Below, piece after piece: positions 46,622 through 54,508 of a DNA stretch of 64,000 bases. The position numbers and the translations under genes were made by a program. Under the pieces are notes generated by a model, which ran no database searches, was not told the DNA's origin, and saw only the letters and a program-made list of their open reading frames with translations. The stretch's first letter is position 1, and each line of letters opens with the position of its first letter. This DNA is from Mycobacterium sp. ITM-2016-00317 (GTDB lineage: Bacteria; Actinomycetota; Actinomycetes; Mycobacteriales; Mycobacteriaceae): positions 1,240,001-1,304,000 of the forward strand of contig NZ_CP134399.1 of NCBI RefSeq assembly GCF_002968295.1, read 5' to 3'.

Positions 46622-46833
46622 CAATGGCCATCGTCGCCATTTTCGGGGCAGTCAATTATGGCCTGGTTCTTGGGGTTTCGAAACGGCGATCGTGGCTATC
46701 AATGTACCGGCTGAGCAGGGGTTCTTTACGGCGCGGCCATACTTGGGTCGGGTCTCTCGTCGAGGGTGTCGGGCCGGTGAGTGGCCCCGGCGAGTTTGTT
46801 AGGTAGGCTCGAAATCTCACTAGAGAGGAATTC

Positions 46834-47091
46834 ATGAAACTGAATCACCTTGTTGCAGGAGCGGTTCTGGCCGCCGGACTGGGCGCTGCGGGCCTTGTCG
46901 GAGCAGGCGCGGCAGGTGCCGCACCGGTCGGTCTGGGGGGCGGGTTCGCCGAGAAGCCGCACCACGACTGGAAGCATCCCGGCAAGGGCCCGCGTCACGC
47001 CAAGTGGGCCGGTAACGACGTGCGGGGAGTCGACGCGTGCATCACCGCGACCAGCCCGTACGGGAACGTCAGCGGATTCGTCTGCATCTAG
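46834..47091 (+). CDS. Small secreted protein
   Basis: An 85-residue protein with a clear signal peptide (LVAGAVLAAGLGAAGLVGAG, cleavage after AGA). The mature part of ~55 residues is basic with His and Trp (KPHHDWKHPGKGPRHAKWAG) and two Cys near the end (VDACITATSPYGNVSGFVCI). AGAGAGGA lies just before the ATG. Family not recognised; a small cell-wall or extracellular protein, perhaps metal-binding. Confidence 0.82.
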   Translation: MKLNHLVAGAVLAAGLGAAGLVGAGAAGAAPVGLGGGFAEKPHHDWKHPGKGPRHAKWAGNDVRGVDACITATSPYGNVSGFVCI

Positions 47092-47101
47092 TTCCACGGC
47101 G

Positions 47102-47164
47102 CCGGTGTCGCTGACACCGGACACGAAAACGCCCCCGGTTCCGGCCGGGGGCGTTTTCGTGTCC
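47102..47164 (+). terminator. Double-hairpin terminator
   Basis: First hairpin CCGGTGTC-GCT-GACACCGG (47102-47120). Second hairpin has a perfect 20-bp stem from 47119-47138 with 47145-47164 and a 6-base loop. The two share GG at 47119-47120, so they compete slightly at the junction. Confidence 0.88.
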
Positions 47165-47225
47165 GCCCCGAGGTGAGCGACGGAGAAACCCCTCCGATTC
47201 GTCGTCACGGGTGTTTCGTTGATCC

Positions 47226-48728
47226 ATGGATCGCATCTGGCAGTGGGCTTGGGAGCGGTACGGACCCCGGTACGCGTGGGCGTGCTGGGCGATCACGCTG
47301 CCTCTGGCACTGCCCGTCTATCTCGCCTGGTCGGTCGGGATCATCGCGTTCGAGAGGTCCGGCCGCTACCTCGAGGCGGCCGCCGTCACCGTCGCCGCCG
47401 TACTCGTCTACCTGTATGTGGTGATCTTCCCGCACGGCAAGGAGGTCCGTCTCATCCAACGCTGGGCCGCAGGCGATGACGTCGACCGCGCTGACGCACT
47501 GCGTGCCACCTACACCTACGGCCGCAAGCTGACCGTGCGCGGGATGGTCGTCACCGGTGTGTGCATCGGCTCGCTGTTCGTGGTGCTGGGGATGATCGCC
47601 GGAGCGCGCGGGTCGAGGCTGCTCGAGTACGCCCTTCTCGGCGCCATCGCCGGGACTGCCGGTCAACTGATCACGCTGCACAGTTTCGTCGAGGCGACGT
47701 TGCGGCCCGCGCGAGCGGCGATCGCCGCAGACACCGACATCGGTGACGGCCTGCCGCAATCCCGGCCCGCGTTCGCCACGTGGACGAACACCGCCATGCT
47801 CGCCGTGGGGTTCGCGTTCGCCGTCGCCGGCGCGATCATGGGCGCGGTGTTCGAGATGGGCCGGCACGGCCCCATCCTTGCCCTGGTGATCGGCGGAGTC
47901 CTGGTGCTCGTCGTCGGGCCCTCCATGTGGGCCGCGTATTCCCCTCTGCTGCAGCCACTTCGAGATCTCGCCGCGGGAACCCGCCGCGTCGCCGTTGGTG
48001 ACATCAGCCGACGACTGCCGGTGGTGCAGGACGACGACCTCGGTGCCCTGGCGGCGTCGTTCAACCGAATGCAGGCGGGCCTGGCCGAGCGGCGGCGTCT
48101 TCACGCCGCCTTCGGTACCTACGTCGATCCCGATCTCGCGGCCCGACTGCTGGAGCAGGGCGACGACGTGTTCAGCGGCGAGCGCCGGGAAGTGACGGTG
48201 ATGTTCGTCGACATCCGGGATTTCACCCCGTTCGCCGAGGTGAACTCCGCCGAGGACACCGTCGCACGGCTCAACGACCTGTTCGGGATCGTGGTCCCGG
48301 CGGTCGTGGACGCCGGTGGCCACGTCAACAAGTTCCTCGGCGACGGTGCGTTGGCCATCTTCGGCGCCCCCAACGACCTGGCCAACCACGCCGACAAAGC
48401 GCTGAGCGCCGCCGTCTTGATCCATCGCCAGGTGGGCGAGCGGTTCGACGACGAGTTGCGCATCGGTGTCGGGATCAACACCGGGCTGGTCATCGCCGGC
48501 ACGATCGGCGGCGGCGGAAAACTCGAGTTCACGTTGATCGGCGACACGGTCAACGTCGCAGCCCGCGTCGAGCAGCTGACCAAGACGACCGGTGACACGA
48601 TCCTTCTCACCGGCACCAGCGTCGGCGCCCTGGCCGGCCGGCCGGCCGGACTCACCGAGCGCGGGTTCTTCGCCCTGAAGGGGAAGTCGGCACCGGTGCA
48701 GGTCTTCGGTCTCGATCCGGTGGGGTGA
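47226..48728 (+). CDS. Membrane adenylate cyclase with HAMP domain
   Basis: A 500-residue class III cyclase. Residues ~15-240 contain about six membrane helices. A HAMP linker follows (LLQPLRDLAAGTRRVAVGDI, SRRLPVVQDDDLGALAASFN). The cyclase domain has metal Asp in VMFVDIRDFTPF and NKFLGDGALAIFG, and transition-state residues in LIGDTVNVAARVE. It resembles the Rv1318c/Rv1319c/Rv1320c/Rv3645 group. It would make cAMP in response to a membrane signal such as lipid (inference). Confidence 0.92.
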   Translation: MDRIWQWAWERYGPRYAWACWAITLPLALPVYLAWSVGIIAFERSGRYLEAAAVTVAAVLVYLYVVIFPHGKEVRLIQRWAAGDDVDRADALRATYTYGRKLTVRGMVVTGVCIGSLFVVLGMIAGARGSRLLEYALLGAIAGTAGQLITLHSFVEATLRPARAAIAADTDIGDGLPQSRPAFATWTNTAMLAVGFAFAVAGAIMGAVFEMGRHGPILALVIGGVLVLVVGPSMWAAYSPLLQPLRDLAAGTRRVAVGDISRRLPVVQDDDLGALAASFNRMQAGLAERRRLHAAFGTYVDPDLAARLLEQGDDVFSGERREVTVMFVDIRDFTPFAEVNSAEDTVARLNDLFGIVVPAVVDAGGHVNKFLGDGALAIFGAPNDLANHADKALSAAVLIHRQVGERFDDELRIGVGINTGLVIAGTIGGGGKLEFTLIGDTVNVAARVEQLTKTTGDTILLTGTSVGALAGRPAGLTERGFFALKGKSAPVQVFGLDPVG

Positions 48729-48752
48729 ACCGTCGTGGCAGCGCGTAAGGAC

Positions 48753-49016
48753 TCAGGCCGGCTTGCCCGCCGGATCGATCGGCGTGTAGGACAACTCCCC
48801 GTCGAGTTCGTTGCGCCAGGCCAGTCCCATCTGGACCAGCTCCTCGGCTGCAGAGATGTGCTCCCGGGGCACGCACGGTTGGTGAGCGATCACCTCGGCC
48901 GCGGCGTGATGTTGCGTCCCGGTGCGGGGGTCTTCGGTGACCGCCGACAGCCAGCGCTGACGCTCAGTGGCCTCGTTGTCGGGGTCCTCGGCGGGATCAT
49001 GGGACGGTGCGCTCAT
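48753..49016 (-). CDS. Hypothetical protein
   Basis: An 87-residue protein (start SAPSHDPAEDPDNEATERQR; middle HISAAEELVQMGLAWRNELD; end YTPIDPAGKPA). The middle has the look of a short helical, perhaps winged-helix-like segment. No function can be given. Coding probability is supported by codon-position GC bias and a clean ATG, but the gene is not recognised. It is convergent with the cyclase. Confidence 0.55.
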   Translation of the reverse strand: MSAPSHDPAEDPDNEATERQRWLSAVTEDPRTGTQHHAAAEVIAHQPCVPREHISAAEELVQMGLAWRNELDGELSYTPIDPAGKPA

Positions 49017-49058
49017 GCCGTGCCGGTTTGCCGCTGAACCCGGCCGCCAAACCGGACG

Positions 49059-49556
49059 TCAGGACGGCAGGGGCACCCGCTCGATCAGTTCGTCGAGCAC
49101 GACCAAGTCGAGATAGGCGACGACGTCGGTGACCTGGCCGCCCTCCAGAGTCATCACCCAGTTGTACTCGTTGACGTAGGGGTGACCGTCCCGCGCGGTC
49201 GCGGTGCCCCGCCACCGCGCCATGACGCGGTCGTCGTCGGCGAGGATCTCGTGCACCTCGGCCTGGATGGGTCCGGTCAGCCGGTCCACGATCGGCGCGG
49301 CGGCAACGTCGAGGAACTCCTGGCGTGAGGTGTAGGTCCGAGGCGTCGCCCTGGCCACCGTCCACCGCACGTCCTCGGCGAGCAACGCGTAGAACGTGTC
49401 GGCTCCGCCGACACCGCGGGCGAGGCCGTCGCGCACGATGTCGGCGTTGCCGGGTGCGTCGGGCGGCGCGGCGTGACTGGCTGCGCACCCCGCAGAGACG
49501 ACGGCGGCGCCCAGTAGGAGGGTGAAATTCCTGGTCATCGAATGTGTGGAGGTCAT
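49059..49556 (-). CDS. SnoaL-like lipoprotein
   Basis: A 165-residue protein. Signal sequence NFTLLLGAAVVSAGC ends in a lipobox-like SAGC at about residue 23, so it may be lipid-anchored. The mature domain has the NTF2/SnoaL pattern: YALLAEDVRWTVARATPRTY, EVHEILADDDRVMARWRGTA and NEYNWVMTLEGGQVTDVVAY. The function may be binding or a small isomerase/hydrolase. ATG after CGGAG. It is divergent from the DAHP synthase leader region. Confidence 0.78.
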   Translation of the reverse strand: MTSTHSMTRNFTLLLGAAVVSAGCAASHAAPPDAPGNADIVRDGLARGVGGADTFYALLAEDVRWTVARATPRTYTSRQEFLDVAAAPIVDRLTGPIQAEVHEILADDDRVMARWRGTATARDGHPYVNEYNWVMTLEGGQVTDVVAYLDLVVLDELIERVPLPS

Positions 49557-49640
49557 ATCTCCGCAACGTAATCCGGCCGCCGCCGCGCTGGCAGGGTGCG
49601 GTTCTCCCAGGGGCGGTGGCCGACGGCACAGCGGCCGGTG

Positions 49641-49656
49641 TATGGTCGTCGACGTG
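49641..49656 (+). promoter_or_regulatory. Putative leaderless promoter of the aroG leader peptide
   Basis: TATGGT fits the mycobacterial -10 consensus (TANNNT) and ends 7 bases before the GTG of the leader peptide, which lacks a ribosome-binding site. The transcript therefore probably starts at the GTG itself (leaderless translation). Confidence 0.45.
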
Positions 49657-49728
49657 AACATCCGTATGCGCGCCGGCTACTGGCGCTTTATCGAGGCTCC
49701 GGGCGGAGCCGATAAAGCGCGGCACTAA
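49654..49728 (+). CDS. Aromatic-rich leader peptide of aroG
   Basis: A 24-codon reading frame: MNIRMRAGYWRFIEAPGG followed by ADKARH and TAA. It has Tyr, Trp, Arg and Phe in a row at codons 9-12, the three end products of the aromatic pathway side by side. The second half encodes one side of a strong hairpin. It sits 113 bases before the DAHP synthase gene. The design resembles the aroR leader of Corynebacterium glutamicum aroF as I recall it. Confidence 0.65.
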   Translation: MNIRMRAGYWRFIEAPGGADKARH

Positions 49729-49775
49729 GCACGCATCCTCCCGGAGCCCAGGCAGTGACCACTCGGTCGCTGCCT
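49683..49775 (+). promoter_or_regulatory. Attenuator of DAHP synthase
   Basis: Hairpin 1 (49683-49720): GCGCTTTATC pairs with GATAAAGCGC and, after a 2-base bulge, GGCTCC with GGAGCC. Hairpin 2 (49750-49775): AGGCAG-GACC-ACTC-GGTC-CTGCCT followed by TTTCGTCATT, a terminator. GGCTCCGGG at 49695-49703 can alternatively pair with CCCGGAGCC at 49740-49748. Hairpin 1 begins three bases after the Tyr codon, so ribosome stalling would remodel the structure. Confidence 0.65.
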
Positions 49776-49840
49776 TTCGTCATTAAAGGGCGCCGGACAT
49801 TTTCACCCTCGGTGCCCGAACCAAGAAAGGCACCAACACA

Positions 49841-50896
49841 ATGGCTTCCGCCCAGACCGTGACCGCACCCGCGACGTCGGACCGGCGCATCCGCAGGTTC
49901 AGCGAGATCCCCAGCCCGCACGACGTGCTCGCCGAGTTCCCGCTCGGTGCCCGCCGCGCCGAACGGGTGGCCCGGGACCGCGAGGAGATCGCCGACATCC
50001 TGGCCGGACGCGACGACCGGCTGCTGGTCGTGGTGGGCCCGTGCTCGGTGCACGACCCCGCCGCTGCGCTGGACTACGCGGCCCGGCTCGCCGAGGTCGC
50101 CGGTGAGCTCGACGGTCGGCTCAAGATCGTGATGCGGGTCTACTTCGAGAAGCCACGCACCACCACCGGGTGGAAGGGGCTCATCAACGACCCCGGGATG
50201 GACGGCACCTTCGACGTCGCGCGGGGTCTCCGGACCGCCCGGCAACTGCTGCTCGACATCATCGACATCGGCCTGCCGGTCGGTTGCGAGTTCCTGGAGC
50301 CGACCAGCCCGCAGTACATCGCCGACGCCGTGGCGTGGGGCGCGATCGGTGCCCGCACCACCGAGTCGCAGGTGCACCGCCAGCTGGCGTCCGGGCTGTC
50401 GATGCCGGTCGGGTTCAAGAACGGCACCGACGGCAACATCCAGGTCGCCGTGGACGGCGTGAAAGCCGCTGCCGCCCAGCATGTCTTCTTCGGCATGGAC
50501 GACCTCGGCCGCGGTGCGCTGGTGAGCACCGAGGGCAACGACGACTGCCACGTGATCCTGCGCGGCGGCACCGGGGGACCGAACTCCGATGCGGAGTCGG
50601 TGCGCGCGACGGTCGCCAAGCTGACCGCCGCCGGACTGCCCGGCCGCGTGGTGATCGACTGCAGCCACGCGAACTCCGGGAAGGACCACGTGCGTCAGGC
50701 CGGGGTGGCCGCCGAGGTGGCACAGCTGGTCCGCGACGGCCTGCCGGTCAGCGGCGTGATGTTGGAGAGCTTTCTCGTCGCCGGTGCGCAAGCGCCCGAG
50801 GCGCGTCCGCTGACCTACGGGCAGTCGGTCACCGACAAGTGCATGGACTGGACGGCCACCAGCGCGGTGCTGCGCGAGCTGGCCCGGCGCGACTGA
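49841..50896 (+). CDS. Type I 3-deoxy-7-phosphoheptulonate (DAHP) synthase
   Basis: A 351-residue AroF/AroG/AroH-type enzyme condensing phosphoenolpyruvate and erythrose 4-phosphate, the first step of the shikimate pathway. Features: VVVGPCSVHDPAAALDYA, VYFEKPRTTTGWKGLINDP, GCEFLEPTSPQY, WGAIGARTTESQVHR, VGFKNGTDG, DCSHANSGK and GVMLESFLVAGAQ. The essential M. tuberculosis enzyme is of type II, so this is probably an additional isozyme. Start after AAGAAAGG. Controlled by the leader described above. Confidence 0.95.
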   Translation: MASAQTVTAPATSDRRIRRFSEIPSPHDVLAEFPLGARRAERVARDREEIADILAGRDDRLLVVVGPCSVHDPAAALDYAARLAEVAGELDGRLKIVMRVYFEKPRTTTGWKGLINDPGMDGTFDVARGLRTARQLLLDIIDIGLPVGCEFLEPTSPQYIADAVAWGAIGARTTESQVHRQLASGLSMPVGFKNGTDGNIQVAVDGVKAAAAQHVFFGMDDLGRGALVSTEGNDDCHVILRGGTGGPNSDAESVRATVAKLTAAGLPGRVVIDCSHANSGKDHVRQAGVAAEVAQLVRDGLPVSGVMLESFLVAGAQAPEARPLTYGQSVTDKCMDWTATSAVLRELARRD

Positions 50897-50913
50897 CGGC
50901 GTGCGCCGGAAGG

Positions 50914-51285
50914 TCAGGCCTCCAGCCGGGTTCTGATGCCGGACATCCGCCGGCGCAGGTCCTCGTCGTCGATGACGCCCCGTGCGAGCAGCGAGTGGGC
51001 CAGCGCGACGAGTTGGCTCTCCGGGTACGGCAGGTCGGCGTAGCGCGTCGCAGTCAGGAGGTCCTCCTCGTCCCGGCGTTCCTTGAAGTCCGGCACGTCG
51101 GCGTCGCACGCGGCGTGGTCGAGGGCCTCGCACAGCCCGTCGAGGCTGGTCTTCCACGGGGGGACCGGATTCTCGACGTTGTACTTGGCGGCCATCACCG
51201 GCCACACCTGGTTGCGCTCCACGATCTGGCTCAGCGTCGGGCTCTCGACACGCTCGACCGGATGGGAGAGTTCCTCGGAGGTCAT
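50914..51285 (-). CDS. Nitrile hydratase beta-like/activator protein
   Basis: A 123-residue protein. The parts VERNQVWPVMAAKYNVENPV and PESQLVALAHSLLARGVIDD resemble the N-terminal helical half of nitrile hydratase beta subunits and the small activators of cobalt-type enzymes (P14K/NhlE type), as well as the small third subunit of thiocyanate hydrolase or toyocamycin nitrile hydratase. It is the last gene of the three-gene operon, 8 bases after the alpha-like gene. Either metallochaperone or third subunit is possible. Confidence 0.7.
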   Translation of the reverse strand: MTSEELSHPVERVESPTLSQIVERNQVWPVMAAKYNVENPVPPWKTSLDGLCEALDHAACDADVPDFKERRDEEDLLTATRYADLPYPESQLVALAHSLLARGVIDDEDLRRRMSGIRTRLEA

Positions 51286-51293
51286 GTGCTGTC

Positions 51294-52004
51294 CTAGGGA
51301 TGCAGGGCGGGCCGGGTGTCGACGATGACGTTGGACGTGACACCGGGTTTCGGCAGCGCCACACCGATCAGGCAGTCGCGCGTGATGATCTCCGTCAGCT
51401 GGTCCTCGGTCCAGCCGTCGGTGCCCTCCGGCCGCATCGGCATCACCATGAATCGGTGCTTCTGGTTGGAGTCCTCGACACGCACGGCGACGTCGTCGGA
51501 CAGGTAGAGGCCGAACTCCGCGAGCACCTCGCGGGGCCAGCGGATGAGCCTGCGGCGGTAGTTGGGTGTGCGATACCACTCGGGCGAGTTGCCCAGGATG
51601 GGCCGCGGGTAGCACGAGCAGAGCCCGCACACGATGACGTTGTGCAGGGTGGGGGTGTCTTCGAGCACCTGGAATGCCACGAAGTCACTCGGTGTGCCGA
51701 ACCCGGTGGGCTGCAGCCAATCGACGCCGACCTCTTTGCTGGCGGTCAGCGCATCGGTCAGGGCCAGATTCTTGAAGTCCGGATCAAGCCACGATTTCGC
51801 GACCAGACGTGCGGCCGGGGTGGGACCGATCTGTTCGGAGAACTCGGTGAAGCGCCGGTGGTCCTCGGCGGTGAAGATGCCCTTCTCGATGCACAGTTCG
51901 CGCAACGCGATCTCCAGCACCTCGAAGTCGGTGATTTCGTCCACCATCGGCTTGACGGTGCGGGCGTGGTCGTGGCCGTGATCGTGGTTGTGGTCGTCGC
52001 TCAT
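51294..52004 (-). CDS. Nitrile hydratase alpha-like (thiocyanate hydrolase gamma-like) subunit
   Basis: A 236-residue metal-binding subunit. Claw motif VCGLCSCYPRPILGNSP with Cys126, Cys129, Ser130 and Cys131. Known enzymes have Thr (Co) or Ser (Fe) after the first Cys; here it is Gly. The N-terminus is His-rich (SDDHNHDHGHDH), suggesting metal handling. Family stretches: LVAKSWLDPDFKNLALTDAL and WPREVLAEFGLYL. It would hydrate a nitrile to an amide or a similar small substrate. ATG after GAGAGGG, 29 bases after the beta-like gene. Confidence 0.85.
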   Translation of the reverse strand: MSDDHNHDHGHDHARTVKPMVDEITDFEVLEIALRELCIEKGIFTAEDHRRFTEFSEQIGPTPAARLVAKSWLDPDFKNLALTDALTASKEVGVDWLQPTGFGTPSDFVAFQVLEDTPTLHNVIVCGLCSCYPRPILGNSPEWYRTPNYRRRLIRWPREVLAEFGLYLSDDVAVRVEDSNQKHRFMVMPMRPEGTDGWTEDQLTEIITRDCLIGVALPKPGVTSNVIVDTRPALHP

Positions 52005-52033
52005 CGTTGAAACCCTCTCGACAGCAGTCTGAT

Positions 52034-52900
52034 TCAGTTCGCCGGCGCCAGCCAGCGCTGCGGTATTTCGGTGCGCAACTTGTCGTGCGCCGCTCCGGCG
52101 TAGCCGTAGAAAAGGTCCGGCATGTCGAACTCGACGATGTAGAACCATTCCGCGGGGGCGTCGGTGCGGCCCCAGGTCTCGTCTTCGGCGGCCGGGCTCT
52201 CATAGGAGACCTTCGCGATCCGTCCGGTGGCGCCGCGCACGTACTCGGGGGTCCGGGTGTAGAAGATGACCGGAGTGTCGCGCACCACGACACTGTCGCC
52301 GACGGCGAATCCCGGCTCGCCCGCCGTACCGGCGTAGATCTGCGGATCGCCGATGCCGACCGCCTTGATGTGGTGCTCGTTGCGCTTCACATCGGCGCCG
52401 TCTCCCTCGGACTTCGGCTGCGCCTCGATCTTCTTGCCGTCGAGCCCGCCCGCGTAGCGCTCCTGGACCTCGGCCATGCGATCGCCGAGTTCGCCGAGGG
52501 TGATGAGGTGTTTCTCCACCAGCACCCGGGCCACCGACACCAACCACCGTGCGTAGTAGGGGAGCCCGAGATACTGTGCGCGGCCGACGTCCACGTTGCC
52601 GATCCTGCGGCGTTCCTCGGACATCCAGATGCCGCGCCAGCCGAGGACCTCGCACATGATGTACGTCAGCTCTTCCCACTGCTCGTACTGCTTGTTCTCG
52701 AACTTGATCGGGGCGTCGGGTTCCCCGCCCACGTCGTGCACCGGTTTGAGGTACGCCTTGATCCGGGGGTGGTCGAGCATGTCCGCGGTGGGGGCGTCCG
52801 GCAGTTCGGGGAACGCCGACCGCAGCCGCGACACCAGGGTCAGCTGGTCGGCCCGGTCGTGGGAATCGCTGGTGGCGTGGTTTTGTGTGCTGACGGCCAT
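52034..52900 (-). CDS. Nitrile hydratase beta-like subunit
   Basis: A 288-residue subunit. The N-terminal half has the helical beta domain (PVHDVGGEPDAPIKFENKQY, EQWEELTYIMCEVLGWRGIW, EKHLITLGELGDRMAEVQER). The C-terminal half is the small barrel with PGFAVGDSVVVRDT, TRTPEYVRGATGRI and WFYIVEFDMPDLFYGYAG. It is longer than the ~230 residues usual for the family because of its N-terminus. First gene of the beta-alpha-activator operon; many cobalt-type nitrile hydratases share this order. Confidence 0.85.
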   Translation of the reverse strand: MAVSTQNHATSDSHDRADQLTLVSRLRSAFPELPDAPTADMLDHPRIKAYLKPVHDVGGEPDAPIKFENKQYEQWEELTYIMCEVLGWRGIWMSEERRRIGNVDVGRAQYLGLPYYARWLVSVARVLVEKHLITLGELGDRMAEVQERYAGGLDGKKIEAQPKSEGDGADVKRNEHHIKAVGIGDPQIYAGTAGEPGFAVGDSVVVRDTPVIFYTRTPEYVRGATGRIAKVSYESPAAEDETWGRTDAPAEWFYIVEFDMPDLFYGYAGAAHDKLRTEIPQRWLAPAN

Positions 52901-53256
52901 TCCGGAGGCCCTTCCCTGCTTCGGGACATGCGGCAAACTAGTGGGATGGCTGCCGTTCCGCTGCCGGCCGCCTACTCACGCTGCAGCTGAAATTCCTGTG
53001 CAGCAACACTTTTCATCGAACTTCGGTGACCCAGGCGCGGCGCGGCGGCGGCAAGTCGTCGGTCGCGGAGAAGGCTCCTGACGAATCGAGGCTAGCACCG
53101 GGAAATGACCTGCGGCAATAGCCCGGCCGACATCGTCACGAAGCGCTCACCGATGTTGCCCAGTATCGCGAAAGATGCTCCGCGACAGTCGAAATGGCTC
53201 CGACCGCCATGGCATTTCCGTTCGCTGAGAGGATAGACATCGCGAGCGCAGCTGCG
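52901..53256. other. Non-coding region upstream of the nitrile-hydratase-like operon
   Basis: No gene can be supported here. I looked on the minus strand for a cobalamin riboswitch or a cobalt/nickel-type palindrome and found none. It must contain the promoter of the beta-like gene and the 3' end of the alcohol dehydrogenase transcript. Confidence 0.4.
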
Positions 53257-54300
53257 TCACACGTTTACGAGCACTTTCAGGCTGCGCCGCTCGTCCATAT
53301 CCCGGTATCCGTCGGGTACGCCGTCCAGATCGGTGGCCGTGTCGAACACCCGACCGGGTTCGAGCGTGCCGTCGAGGATGTCGGGCATCAGCTCTTCGAT
53401 GTAGGCGCGCACCGGGGCGGGCCCGCCGGCGAGGCGGATGTTGTGGCGGAACAGGCTGCCGAATCCGATGGGCGCCTCCTCGTACTGGGGCACCCCGACC
53501 CGGCTGATCACCCCGCCACGCCGGACGACGCCCAGGGCCTGCTGATACGCAGGCATGTACCCGACTGCTTCGAGCACAGCGTGGGTGCCCTCGCCGCCGG
53601 TGAGGTCACGGACTCTGGCGATCCCTTCCTCGCCGCGCTCGGCCACGACGTCGGTGGCGCCGAATTCGCGGCCCAGGTCGGTGCGGTCGCGGTGATGTCC
53701 CATGAGGATGATCTGCTCGGCGCCGAGTCGTTTGGCGGACAGCACCGCCAGCAGTCCCACCGCGCCGTCCCCGATCACGGTCACCCGCTTGCCGGGGCCC
53801 ACCCCGCCCATTCTGGCGGCGTGGAACCCGGTGCCGTAGACGTCGGCCAGGGTGAGCAGCGAGGGCATGAGTGCCGAGTCCGGCGCGACGGGCAGTTTCA
53901 CCAGGGTGCCGTCGGCGAGCGGCACGCGGATGCCTTCGGCCTGTGCACCCTCGTCGGGGATGCCGTCCCAGAAGTTCGCGTCCGGATGCGAGCAGGAGGT
54001 GTGCAGGTTGTCGTGGCAGTACTCGCACACGTTGTCGGAGACGGCGAACGGCGAGACCACCAGGTCCCCGGGCTTGACGGTGCCGACGTCCGACCCGACA
54101 TCCTCGACGACTCCGATGAACTCGTGCCCCATGCGCGCCGGTGGGTCGGTGGCGGGCATGTGGTGATACGGGTGCAGATCGCTGCCGCAGATGCACGACG
54201 CGGTGATGCGTACCAGTGCGTCGGTCGGGTGTTTGATGACGGAGTCTGGGACCGTCTCGACGCGGACATCGCCGGCTTCGTACATCAGTGTGGCGCGCAT
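53257..54300 (-). CDS. Zinc-dependent alcohol dehydrogenase
   Basis: A 347-residue medium-chain dehydrogenase. Catalytic zinc: ITASCICGSDLHPYH and MGHEFIGVVEDVG. The structural zinc loop is partly altered (NVCEYCHDNLHTSCSH keeps three Cys, with the fourth position uncertain). Nucleotide binding: VTVIGDGAVGLLAVLSAKRL. It is close to a group of mycobacterial IMP-dehydrogenase-unrelated 'alcohol dehydrogenase' proteins acting on unknown substrates. Standing alone between the nitrile hydratase operon and whiB3. Confidence 0.88.
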   Translation of the reverse strand: MRATLMYEAGDVRVETVPDSVIKHPTDALVRITASCICGSDLHPYHHMPATDPPARMGHEFIGVVEDVGSDVGTVKPGDLVVSPFAVSDNVCEYCHDNLHTSCSHPDANFWDGIPDEGAQAEGIRVPLADGTLVKLPVAPDSALMPSLLTLADVYGTGFHAARMGGVGPGKRVTVIGDGAVGLLAVLSAKRLGAEQIILMGHHRDRTDLGREFGATDVVAERGEEGIARVRDLTGGEGTHAVLEAVGYMPAYQQALGVVRRGGVISRVGVPQYEEAPIGFGSLFRHNIRLAGGPAPVRAYIEELMPDILDGTLEPGRVFDTATDLDGVPDGYRDMDERRSLKVLVNV

Positions 54301-54457
54301 GGCGATTCCTCGGGGGAGTGGGTGCCAGACGGCGACCGCGGTGCCTGGTGACGATGGGCTACCCCGAATCCTGGCGGCATACTCCCCGCGAAGCGGCATG
54401 GCCCGGCCTCACAGGAACCTCGCAGCACTCACACATATTGTGCCGCAAGGGCGAAGA

Positions 54458-54489
54458 GCCCACCCCGGTGGCGACAAGCCGGGGTGGGC
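54458..54489 (-). terminator. Terminator of whiB3
   Basis: An 11-bp stem GCCCACCCCGG/CCGGGGTGGGC with a 10-base loop, starting 20 bases after the whiB3 stop on the minus strand. Confidence 0.75.
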
Positions 54490-54508
54490 CCTCCGTTCAG
54501 GTCTGGCT

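Noticed and set aside
46225..46806. A 193-codon plus-strand frame between groEL1 and the small secreted gene
   Set aside because: Only its central part (LARDGKVDPRTQMPSFLQLV) is meaningful, and this belongs to the decayed cupin gene; the rest is unrelated translation.
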